Assembly (NCBI GenBank): GCA_945889545.1
Contig: CAMDCC010000188.1
Span: 1 to 5,998, forward strand
Reading direction: 5' to 3'
DNA from: Bifidobacterium breve
GTDB taxonomy: Bacteria; Actinomycetota; Acidimicrobiia; IMCC26256; PALSA-555
Length of the DNA stretch: 5,998 bases
Part shown: one piece after another, positions 1 through 5,911 of the stretch
How the letters are laid out: every line of letters starts with the position of its first letter
Position numbering within the stretch: the stretch's first letter is position 1
Program-made: the position numbers and the translations under genes
The notes under the pieces: generated by a model
Database searches by the model: none
Told to the model about the DNA's origin: nothing
Seen by the model: only the letters and a program-made list of their open reading frames with translations

Positions 1-199
1 GGGCCTTGACGCCCGTGACCTTTCGCCCATTGATCGTTGTTGCGTGATTTGCATGGGCCGCGGACGACGCGGCGGCCGGGGTGACGAGCACGCGGGCCTC
101 ACTCGTGCCGGGATCGGCCAGCATGATCGTGCCGGCACCGGCAATGAAGGCCGCAGCAATGACCGCGATCCATGGTGTGCGGACCCAAGGTGTGCGCAT
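1..199 (-). CDS. N-terminal part of an exported or membrane-anchored protein (partial)
   Basis: The reverse strand opens with ATG at 199 and stays open to the window edge (66 codons), so the C-terminus is missing. The protein begins MRTPWVRTPW, followed by a hydrophobic stretch at about residues 10-27 (WIAVIAAAFIAGAGTIML). This fits a signal peptide or single membrane anchor. An Ala/Ser/Thr-rich segment and then NGRKVTGVKA follow. A GGGGG-containing purine run lies upstream of the start with about 6 bases between, a plausible ribosome binding site. The N-terminus holds a short duplication (RTPWV-RTPWI). The visible part has no recognisable enzymatic domain, so no function is assigned. The gene diverges from the coiled-coil/transglycosylase gene at 413. 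The call as a real gene rests on the start, the ribosome site and the export-signal pattern. Confidence 0.6.
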   Translation of the reverse strand, partial: MRTPWVRTPWIAVIAAAFIAGAGTIMLADPGTSEARVLVTPAAASSAAHANHATTINGRKVTGVKA

Positions 200-412
200 G
201 AGGAACCCCCTGCTCTCACCGCGAAAGTGAGGCAGGGCAAAGCCTATATGTCTGGTCGCCTCCGCAGGCTCCGGCTCCTCACCGTCTCCAGCACATCTCT
301 CGGGGTGGCCCTCGGGGTACCCTCGACGCAGGAGTACCTCGGCCCGACCCACCCCTCTCACCGGGGATAGAGACCTGGGGTCGCGCCGCCCGCCGCCTCG
401 AGGAGTCCACGC
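200..412. other. Divergent intergenic region, 213 bp
   Basis: This stretch separates two divergently transcribed genes for exported proteins and should hold both promoters. No convincing -35/-10 pair is visible. On the minus strand TAGGCT (241-246) matches TANNNT but lacks a good -35; on the plus strand TACCCT (318-323) is similarly weak. A direct repeat CTCGGGGT occurs at 299-306 and 311-318. Two possible small hairpins are GGTACCC/GGAGTACC (316-338, with a bulge) and ACCCCTCT paired with AGAG and GGGGT (351-381, with a 4-base bulge). Neither has a T-tract, so neither is an intrinsic terminator. The hairpins could be 5'-UTR structure of the downstream gene, but the evidence is weak. Confidence 0.35.
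399..405 (+). promoter_or_regulatory. Shine-Dalgarno site for the GTG start at 413
   Basis: CGAGGAG ends 7 bases before the GTG at 413, a strong and well-spaced ribosome site. It fixes this GTG as the start even though it is not ATG. The following codons encode a basic n-region and a hydrophobic core, as expected for an export signal. Confidence 0.75.
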
Positions 413-1389
413 GTGCGCCCGAGCCCTGCCCGACGCCTGCGTCGGACGCGTGTCGCGGGCACAGCCGTCGCGCTGGCGCTCGGGGCCGCGCTGGTGCTCG
501 GGGCCGGGTTGGCGATCCCGAACACGGCAGGTGCCGGCTCCATCTCGGATGCCGACGCCGAAATCGCCGCGCTGCGCGAGCAAGCCGACCAGGTTCTCAA
601 GACCTACCTCGATGCGCTGACGACCGCATCGGCGCTCGAGGTGCAGATCGCCGAGATCGAAGCACGGCTCCCCGGGCTCTCCGAACGTCGACGCGAGCTG
701 CGGGTGATCGCTCGACAACGGGCAGTCGAGGCATACAAGCGATCGGGAGTCGAGCTCGGCGCGATCATCGGAGCGACCAACGTGCTCAGCGCAATGCGGC
801 GCAGCCATTGGCTCAACCAGTTGAACGCGCGTGATCACGCCACCTTCGATGAGCTTGCGGTCGTCACGGAGAAGCTCGAAGCCCAGCGAGGCCAGATCCA
901 GCAAGCGCGCCAAGAGCAACAAGTCGCGCTCGACGAGCTTCTGGCACGCGGCCGCGACATCGACGCCAAGCTCCAAGCAGCCGAAGATCGCGCCCGCCAG
1001 CTCCGCGCCGTGCCGCCGCGTCCAGTCAACCCCAAGGGCACCGGTGACGCGCCACCGCCAGCACCAATCGATTACGTCCCGACACCTGGGACCATGCGCA
1101 ACACGCGCATCCTGCGCTCATCTGCATCCGCCGACGCGAGTCGGACCGCGGCGATGCGAACCGCAACGGGCTCCACGACGGCGGCTACGGCGCGTACAAC
1201 CCGTCAGGCCCATACCTCGGTGCGTACCAGTTCCTGCAATCCACTTGGAACGGAACGGCGAACCGGGCCGGACGCCCTGAGCTCATCGGAGTGCCACCCA
1301 ACACCGCGAGCGTCTACGACCAGGACGACATGGCGTGGTCGCTCTTCCAGCGTTCCGGCAGCGGCCCATGGGGTGGTACCTGCGGTTAG
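413..1389 (+). CDS. Exported coiled-coil protein with C-terminal Rpf/transglycosylase-like domain, apparently frameshifted
   Basis: Residues 1-41 form a signal peptide: Arg-rich start, Ala/Leu core, and likely cleavage after NTAGA. Residues 45-199 are a charged helical coiled coil, like the N-terminal helices of PcsB/RipA-type wall hydrolases. Residues 200-223 are a Pro-rich linker. The original frame then degenerates. The -1 frame, open from 1048, encodes a transglycosylase-like domain: ALICIRRRESD, then YNPSG, GAYQFLQSTWN, AGRPELIGVPP, DQDDMAWSLF and PWGGTCG, ending with TAG at 1387-1389. Glu of RRRESD (codon 1138-1140) aligns with the catalytic Glu of Rpf proteins, and the two Cys flank the domain as in that family. 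One added base between about 1048 and 1113 would give a 325-residue protein; the C run at 1078-1080 and G run at 1088-1090 are candidates. Inferred role: cleavage of peptidoglycan glycan strands outside the membrane. If the indel is real, the gene is broken. Confidence 0.8.
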
Positions 1390-2201
1390 CCGGTCCAGGT
1401 CGGCAGCATCGCTTGCATGAACGACTCATCGTCGGACTCGCGCCAGCCGTCGAGCATGCCCACGGCCATCGGATCACATCCGACGCGCAGCGGCGCCGCG
1501 TCGTCGAGGATGGCATCGGCGATGGCACTCGCGGCATCGGCGGTCGACGTGACCATCCCTTCGATGCCGCGACGACCCTCGTAGTACCGCTCCGCAACGT
1601 CGCGGTAGCCATCAAACTCGATGGCTTCCGGCGGACGGTCGGAGCCAGCGAGCATGTCGGTGTCGATCGGTCCCGGCATGATCTCCAACACACGGATACC
1701 GAGCGGTGCGAGCTCGGCGCGTAGCGACTCCCCAATCGCGCTCACCGCTGCTTTACTCGAACGGTACGGCGCGTAGAACGGAACGGGCGCCAGGATCGAC
1801 GACGACGTGACGTTGCACAGCACGCCACCACCCGCAGCGCGCAAGGAAGGGATCGCGCGCCGACTCACTTCGATGAGACCGAACACATTGGTTTCGTACA
1901 TCTCGCGCCAGAGCGACATCGGCGTTGCCTCGAACGGTGGATGCGGCTTCTCGGTGCCGGCGTTGTTCACCAGGACACGCAACTCGTCAGGAACACGAAT
2001 GTTGTGATGGTCGGTCACGTCGAGGTGCTGGACGGTCAACGATCCCGCTCCGCCAGCGGCTTCGGCCGCCAGCTCGGCGCCATCCTCGGGCCGGCGCATG
2101 GTCGCCACCACGTCGAACCCGCGCCGCGCGAGCTCGACTGCAATTGCGCGCCCGATCCCCCGGCTCGCACCCGTCACCAACGCAGTTCCCTCGGCGCGCA
2201 T
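1386..2201 (-). CDS. Classical short-chain dehydrogenase/reductase (SDR)
   Basis: This is a cytoplasmic NAD(P)-dependent oxidoreductase of the classical SDR family with a Rossmann fold; the substrate cannot be told. Numbered from the upstream ATG at 2207, it shows TGASRGIG at 12-19 (cofactor glycine motif), Arg38-Arg39 after the second strand (suggesting NADP(H)), an LDV acidic site at 62-64, VNNAG at 80-84, catalytic Asn107, Ser135, Tyr148 and Lys152 (YRSSK), then PGPIDTDM. The catalytic tetrad is complete and about 270 residues is normal for the family. Possible starts are ATG 2207, GTG 2204 and ATG 2201. I chose 2201 because GGGAG sits 6 bases before it but directly abuts the 2207 ATG; 2207 remains possible using AGAGG further upstream. 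It lies about 40 bases downstream of the MFS gene on the same strand, a probable operon. Its TAA shares bases with the TAG of the convergent gene. Confidence 0.93.
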   Translation of the reverse strand: MRAEGTALVTGASRGIGRAIAVELARRGFDVVATMRRPEDGAELAAEAAGGAGSLTVQHLDVTDHHNIRVPDELRVLVNNAGTEKPHPPFEATPMSLWREMYETNVFGLIEVSRRAIPSLRAAGGGVLCNVTSSSILAPVPFYAPYRSSKAAVSAIGESLRAELAPLGIRVLEIMPGPIDTDMLAGSDRPPEAIEFDGYRDVAERYYEGRRGIEGMVTSTADAASAIADAILDDAAPLRVGCDPMAVGMLDGWRESDDESFMQAMLPTWTG

Positions 2202-2247
2202 CACCATCTCCCGGTCGGCCTCTTCGAACGCGGGCGACTCTAGGTGC

Positions 2248-3546
2248 CTAGCTTGAGGCAGGCGTCACCGATCGGAGATCGGCGTATGCCGCGAGCACGA
2301 CTGTGGCGGCGGCACCGACCAGGAGTACGAACGTGATGGAGGTCTCGTGCGCAACAAAGCCGCCCACAAGCACACCAAGGGGCACCGTGCCACCAAAGCC
2401 CATGATCCAGAGCGCGACGACCCGACCCCGGACCGCATCGTCGACATGGCTCTGCAGCACCGTCGAGAGCGAGGTGATGACCACGAAGTACGCGTAGCCC
2501 AACAGCGGAGCGACGATGAACGCGGCCCACGGCGCACGGACCAATGCGAACGTGGCCAGCAGCGCCGAGAACGCGAGAAACGCCGGCCGCACGAGGCGAG
2601 CCTTCGCCACCGATGCGAACCACGTGCCAACGCTGACCGCTCCCAGCGCGGCGCCGAGTCCGAACACCCCATACAGCACGCCGTAATCCAAGCTTCGAGG
2701 CGCGATCCCGAAGTTCTTCGCCGCGATTGCTGGCATCAGACCCACGAAGGCCAGGGAGAAGAACGACATCGAGAACAAAATGATGAGCACTCGACGAATC
2801 AGTGGGTCGGCGCGAGCGATCCGGAACCCTTCGCTCAGCCGATTGAGCACTGAACCGGTACCCCGCTTCGCCGGATGACGTGGGTAGTCGACGCTCAAGA
2901 GCGCCACGATCGCGAACAGGTACGTTCCCGCGTTGATGAAGAAGACCGGTGCAACTCCTACCGACGTGTAGATCGCGGCGCCGATCGCCGGACCGATCAC
3001 GCGGGACAGGTTCATCTGCACCGATTGGAGCGACACCGCGCCAGGGAGGTCGGGCTTCGGCACCAGGGTCGGGAGGATCGCGCTCAAGGCCGGCGCACCG
3101 AGGGCGTTGCCGATACCGATGATGAAAACACACAGGAACAGAACCACGCGTGATGGGTTGTCCGTGATGACGATGACGGCAAGGACGATCGAGAACACGA
3201 GTTGTTGCACTTGTGTGGACAGCAGCAAACGCCGGCGATCCAACACGTCAGCCAGCACACCTCCGACGTTCGAGAGCACGAGCAGCGGACCGAGCTGAGC
3301 AAAGAACAGCAGGCCGACATAGGTCGTTGAATGAGTCAGCCGAAACGCGTAGGCACCAAGGAGCACGTTCTGCATCCACGTGCCGATGTTCGACGCGAAG
3401 GTCCCGCCCCAAACGATGCGAAATTCGCGATGCGAGAGCGCGGCTTGCGCAGTCCCCCGAGTGAGCACTCGGTCGCCATCGACGAGCGCATCGGTGGCGT
3501 CCTCGGGTGCCGGCTCGGGTGCGGGCTCGGGTGGGAGAAGCGGCAC
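2248..3546 (-). CDS. MFS transporter, 12-helix exporter type (MFS_3/DHA3-like)
   Basis: This 432-residue integral membrane protein has the length and hydrophobic pattern of a 12-helix major facilitator. After a soluble Pro/Glu/Ala-rich N-terminus (residues 1-36), LSHREFRIVWGGTFASNIG at 37-55 leads into helix 1, typical of the MFS_3 group of drug and siderophore exporters. Motif A is present as GVLADVLDRRR (96-106) between helices 2 and 3. A basic loop (PRHPAKRG) marks the centre between the two six-helix halves. The likely role is proton-driven export of a small molecule across the cytoplasmic membrane; the substrate is not predictable. The start is GTG at 3546; an ATG at 3551 is out of frame. 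A TAGGGT hexamer 7 bases upstream suggests a leaderless transcript. An internal GTG at residue 27 is an alternative start that would drop the repetitive N-terminus. The TAG stop is about 40 bases before the downstream SDR. Confidence 0.92.
   Translation of the reverse strand: MPLLPPEPAPEPAPEDATDALVDGDRVLTRGTAQAALSHREFRIVWGGTFASNIGTWMQNVLLGAYAFRLTHSTTYVGLLFFAQLGPLLVLSNVGGVLADVLDRRRLLLSTQVQQLVFSIVLAVIVITDNPSRVVLFLCVFIIGIGNALGAPALSAILPTLVPKPDLPGAVSLQSVQMNLSRVIGPAIGAAIYTSVGVAPVFFINAGTYLFAIVALLSVDYPRHPAKRGTGSVLNRLSEGFRIARADPLIRRVLIILFSMSFFSLAFVGLMPAIAAKNFGIAPRSLDYGVLYGVFGLGAALGAVSVGTWFASVAKARLVRPAFLAFSALLATFALVRAPWAAFIVAPLLGYAYFVVITSLSTVLQSHVDDAVRGRVVALWIMGFGGTVPLGVLVGGFVAHETSITFVLLVGAAATVVLAAYADLRSVTPASS
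3502..3537 (-). repeat. Three 12-bp tandem repeats coding a PEPA-type N-terminus
   Basis: On the plus strand CTCGGGTGCCGG (3502-3513), CTCGGGTGCGGG (3514-3525) and CTCGGGTGGGAG (3526-3537) are consecutive near-copies. The 12-base period equals four codons. On the minus strand they encode PEPAPEPAPED at the start of the MFS protein. The copy number can probably vary by slippage without changing the reading frame. Confidence 0.8.
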
Positions 3547-3553
3547 GCCATCG

Positions 3554-3584
3554 ACCCTACGTGTCCGTCAACCCACGGCTTCAA
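3554..3584 (-). promoter_or_regulatory. Candidate promoter of the MFS-SDR operon
   Basis: Read on the minus strand, TAGGGT (3554-3559) fits the actinobacterial TANNNT -10 and ends 7 bases before the GTG start at 3546. TTGAAG (3579-3584) is a -35-like hexamer with 19-base spacing, longer than ideal. Transcription would start at or next to the start codon, giving a leaderless mRNA. The call rests on pattern only. Confidence 0.35.
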
Positions 3585-3639
3585 CCAATCCACCTACCGG
3601 AGAGACCGGCGCGACGCGAGAACCACTCTTTGCGGTCAG

Positions 3640-3645
3640 TAACAT
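3640..3645 (+). promoter_or_regulatory. Candidate -10 element of the L,D-transpeptidase operon
   Basis: TAACAT matches TANNNT and ends 8 bases before the ATG at 3654, the distance expected for leaderless transcription. The GGGG before the start is only 3 bases away, too close for a normal ribosome site, which supports a leaderless reading. No good -35 is seen around 3617-3622 (CGAGAA). Confidence 0.4.
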
Positions 3646-3653
3646 CGGGGTTG

Positions 3654-4406
3654 ATGCGTCGCCTCTCTGCTCTGGTTGTCGTGGTCGCGCTCAGTTCGCT
3701 CGTCGCCTGCACCCCGAGCGGCGACGACCGCCCCACGCTCGCAAAGGGTCAGGCGCGTGTCTCGACGACCACCACGACGCTGCCTCCGTACATCTCGTTG
3801 ATCGCCGAAGCACGAGTGCTGCTCGTTGAAGTGTTCGACGAGCCCGACGCCGCCACGCCTGTTCGAGCCTTCGGCAACCCGTGGTTCGTCAACGATGACC
3901 CGAAGCTGCCGGTCAAGCAGGTGTTCCTCGTCAAGCAAGCCGTTGACGACTGGTACGAGGTGTATCTCCCAGTGCGCCCCAATGGAACCACCGGTTGGAT
4001 TCGAAGCCGCGACGTGACGATCACCCAGTCGCCGTACCGCATCGTCGTCGAGCTGAGCGCGCACCGCATCACCGTCTACAACGGCGAATCGATCTTGCTC
4101 CAGGAGTCGGTTGCGATCGGGAAGCCCTCCACGCCTACGCCCCCCGGCACGTACTACACACGTGTCCTGCTGCAGGCCCCCGACCCGAACACGGTCTACG
4201 GCCCCTACGCCTATCCACTCTCAGGACACTCCGACGTGCTGACCTCGTTCAATGGTGGCGATGGTGAGCTTGGCATCCACGGCAACAACGATGCTTCGGT
4301 GTTGGGTCAGAGCGTGACGGCCGGGTGCATCCGTATGAGCAACGAGGGAATCACGAGCCTCGCCCCGCTCATCAGCCTCGGGTCGCCAGTCGAGATCCTG
4401 GCATGA
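3654..4406 (+). CDS. L,D-transpeptidase (YkuD domain) lipoprotein
   Basis: This 250-residue protein likely acts outside the membrane. L,D-transpeptidases form 3-3 cross-links in peptidoglycan or attach proteins to it, through an acyl-enzyme on a catalytic Cys. Residues 1-19 are a lipoprotein signal with lipobox LVAC (16-19), so Cys19 should be lipidated. A Thr-rich linker (38-42) follows. Residues about 46-123 are a beta-rich region ending in WYEVYLPVRPNGTTGWIRSRDV, like a bacterial SH3 domain. The YkuD domain spans about 128-249, with GxHG at 207-210 (His209) and the signature SVTAGCIRMSN at 220-230 (Cys225, Arg227). All key residues are present. The open frame extends upstream to 3507, but ATG 3654 is the right start because the signal peptide begins there. 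The TGA overlaps the next gene's ATG. Confidence 0.95.
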   Translation: MRRLSALVVVVALSSLVACTPSGDDRPTLAKGQARVSTTTTTLPPYISLIAEARVLLVEVFDEPDAATPVRAFGNPWFVNDDPKLPVKQVFLVKQAVDDWYEVYLPVRPNGTTGWIRSRDVTITQSPYRIVVELSAHRITVYNGESILLQESVAIGKPSTPTPPGTYYTRVLLQAPDPNTVYGPYAYPLSGHSDVLTSFNGGDGELGIHGNNDASVLGQSVTAGCIRMSNEGITSLAPLISLGSPVEILA

Positions 4407-5020
4407 GCGCCCGAAGTCGGAGAACCCGCGCCCGGAGAGCTGTTGCGTTGCTCATCGTCGCCGCCGCGCTCGCTTCGGCGATCCCGGCCGGGGCCGCAGC
4501 ACCCGGCCGACGCCTCCCGCCGTCCACGCGCGACGAGCTGGCCCAGATCTTCGACGCGAAGGTTCGTGATCTCGGCTTCAAGACGACGCGCGCTCTGCTC
4601 CAGAACCTCGACACGTATGCCGCTGACCCAAAGGGGCGGCACCTCGCCATCTACCTCGAGCCCATCGACGATGAGTTCACCAACGACGAGTACGTCGCGA
4701 GCTTCGACGATGTGGCCAAGGTGTTCCTCCCGTTGGTGTACAAACGATGGAAGGGACTCAAGAGTTTCGACGTATGCCTCGAACCCGTCGCGAGCGAGGA
4801 TGGGAGTGTCGCGCCGCCACCGATTACGCAGCTCGTCGTCACCCGTCGCGGTGTACGAGTCCTTGACTGGAAGGACGCGACCCTCGTCGACATGATCGTC
4901 GCGTCGGTAGAACACAAGGCGACCGAGTACGACGACGCCGACGTCTACATCTTCTTCGACGATCGCCTCGACACCGTGCCCGAGCTGCGCCAAGCGCGCG
5001 AGGCATCGACCGAGGTCTGA
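4403..5020 (+). CDS. Secreted protein of unknown function, coupled to the L,D-transpeptidase
   Basis: This 205-residue protein is not recognised. Residues 1-33 look like a Sec signal peptide: a very basic start (MSARSRRTRARR), a hydrophobic core VALLIVAAALASAI, and a likely signal peptidase I site after AGAAA. The mature part is acidic and soluble, and appears to alternate helices with short strands (HLAIYLEPID, FDVCLEP, TQLVVTRRGVRVLDW, ADVYIFFDD). It has one cysteine, Cys125, and a Trp116 upstream in KRWKGL. There is no lipobox, catalytic motif or second membrane segment. The start is set by the ATGA overlap with the preceding stop; an upstream in-frame ATG at 4325 would give no signal peptide at the N-terminus. 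Coupling implies it is made together with the transpeptidase and suggests, without proof, a shared envelope role. Confidence 0.85.
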   Translation: MSARSRRTRARRAVALLIVAAALASAIPAGAAAPGRRLPPSTRDELAQIFDAKVRDLGFKTTRALLQNLDTYAADPKGRHLAIYLEPIDDEFTNDEYVASFDDVAKVFLPLVYKRWKGLKSFDVCLEPVASEDGSVAPPPITQLVVTRRGVRVLDWKDATLVDMIVASVEHKATEYDDADVYIFFDDRLDTVPELRQAREASTEV

Positions 5021-5024
5021 CCGG

Positions 5025-5083
5025 CTCGCCCAACTTTCCCGCCTGACTGTCCCGACTGACACGCGGCGGGACCGGTCGGCGAG
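5025..5083 (+). repeat. Nested inverted repeats overlapping the ribosome site of the next SDR
   Basis: TCCCGCC (5037-5043) pairs with GGCGGGA (5065-5071). Outside it, CTCGCC (5025-5030) pairs with GGCGAG (5078-5083). The latter is the best ribosome binding site for the GTG at 5092, with 8-base spacing. No T-tract follows, so a standard terminator is unlikely. The loop contains a small direct repeat of GACTG. The fold could mask the ribosome site, but the stems are short and GC-rich DNA gives such matches by chance. Confidence 0.35.
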
Positions 5084-5091
5084 TTGCTACC

Positions 5092-5898
5092 GTGCCACTC
5101 GTGCAGATCGACGGATCAACGATTCTCGTCACCGGGGCGTCATCGGGCATCGGCGCAGCCCTCGCACCCATGCTCGCGGCAAAGGGTGCGACCGTCGGCA
5201 TCGTCGCTCGCCGCAAGGAAAAGCTCGAAGCAGTCCTCGAGCAGTGCCGGGAGCACGCACCGGCGTCGCGCTTGTGGACCGTCGACCTCGGTGATCTCGA
5301 TGCCGCCGAACGCGTAGCGCTCGAAGCTTGGGACGCGTTTGACGGACTTGATTGCTTGGTGAACAACGCGGCGATCCCGAAGCGGACGCCGATAGCACGA
5401 CTCACCAAGGAAGACGTCGACACCGTGATGCGGGTCAACTTCACCTCTCCGGTGCGCATGACGCTCGCGCTACTCCCCCGCTGGATCGAACGGGACCGCG
5501 GCTGCGTCGTGAACGTGTCGAGCATGGGCGGACGATTGGGCATCGCCCACGAAGGCGCATACTGCGCGTCGAAGTTCGCCTTGTGCGGCTGGAGCGAAGT
5601 GATGGCCATCGATCTGCACGGCACGGGCGTCGAAGTGAAGCTCGCGCTCCCGGGACCGATCGAGACCGAGATCTGGGACCTCCCAGACAACGAGCCCGCG
5701 CACTACAAGGGTCCGCTCGTTCCGGCGGCAGAGTGCGCAGCCAGCATCTGCGAGGCCATCGAGGGATCGGGGTTCGAGTACTTCGTGCCCCCAGAGTTCC
5801 CCGGTGGGAACGGACGCCAACACGACATCGTCGTCGGCAAGACGAGCAACGTCGACGGGTTCCTCGGCGCCATCGCGCAGATGGCCAAGGACTCCTGA
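5092..5898 (+). CDS. Classical short-chain dehydrogenase/reductase (SDR), second copy type
   Basis: This 268-residue cytoplasmic NAD(P)-dependent oxidoreductase has all classical SDR marks: TGASSGIG at 14-21, Arg40-Arg41 after the second strand (suggesting NADP(H)), VDL at 64-66, VNNAA at 90-94 (the usual NNAG glycine is Ala), Asn116, Ser144, Tyr157 and Lys161 (YCASK), then LPGPIETEIWD. The substrate is unknown. It differs from the SDR at 1386-2201 outside the shared motifs, so it is not a recent duplicate. The start is GTG 5092, supported by GGCGAG 8 bases upstream; GTG 5101 in the same frame lacks such a site. It lies 71 bases after the unknown secreted protein, so it may be in the same transcript or have its own promoter; I cannot see a clear one. 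The Gly-rich C-terminal part (PEFPGGNGRQHD) has no obvious special function. Confidence 0.93.
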   Translation: MPLVQIDGSTILVTGASSGIGAALAPMLAAKGATVGIVARRKEKLEAVLEQCREHAPASRLWTVDLGDLDAAERVALEAWDAFDGLDCLVNNAAIPKRTPIARLTKEDVDTVMRVNFTSPVRMTLALLPRWIERDRGCVVNVSSMGGRLGIAHEGAYCASKFALCGWSEVMAIDLHGTGVEVKLALPGPIETEIWDLPDNEPAHYKGPLVPAAECAASICEAIEGSGFEYFVPPEFPGGNGRQHDIVVGKTSNVDGFLGAIAQMAKDS

Positions 5899-5911
5899 AA
5901 GTACGCTGTCC

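Noticed and set aside
200..412. A c-di-AMP (ydaO-type) riboswitch ahead of the wall-hydrolase-like gene
   Set aside because: Such riboswitches often precede actinobacterial Rpf and NlpC/P60 genes, so I looked for their conserved blocks, but the GGTGAATC-like and CCGGGGAACC-like segments are not present.
1030..1115. Programmed -1 frameshift producing the transglycosylase-like domain
   Set aside because: A -1 shift would give the right frame, but the only slippery-looking site (CCCCAAGGG, about 1030-1038) lies before the TGA at 1045-1047 in the new frame, and no heptamer of the X XXY YYZ type follows it.
1115..1420. C-terminal extension of the 413 frame to 1420
   Set aside because: The translated tail is Arg/Thr/Ser-rich with no domain, while the -1 frame carries a full conserved domain. 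The tail is an artefact of the frameshift.
2240..2251. Palindrome CTAGG-TG-CCTAG at the stop of the MFS gene
   Set aside because: The arms are only 5 bp with a 2-base centre and no T-tract. It lies over the stop codon inside a probable operon, so neither a terminator nor an operator is supported.
2240..3133. Long open frame on the minus strand inside the MFS gene
   Set aside because: It lies in another frame of the same strand as the clear 12-helix transporter and is Arg/His/Gly-rich without motifs, a typical shadow in GC-rich DNA.
3507..3653. Upstream extension of the L,D-transpeptidase frame to an ATG-less start at 3507
   Set aside because: The extension overlaps the MFS start region and the promoter area, and would put the lipoprotein signal in the middle of the protein. 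The lipobox distance fits only the ATG at 3654.
4307..5062. 251-codon antisense open frame opposite the unknown secreted protein
   Set aside because: The plus-strand frame has a signal peptide, coupling to the upstream stop and a normal amino acid mix. The antisense frame has a Val/Glu/Arg-biased composition with no start context or motif.
4839..5690. 283-codon antisense open frame opposite the second SDR
   Set aside because: The SDR on the plus strand has every family motif. The antisense product is Ser/Arg-rich and spans an intergenic region and two genes.
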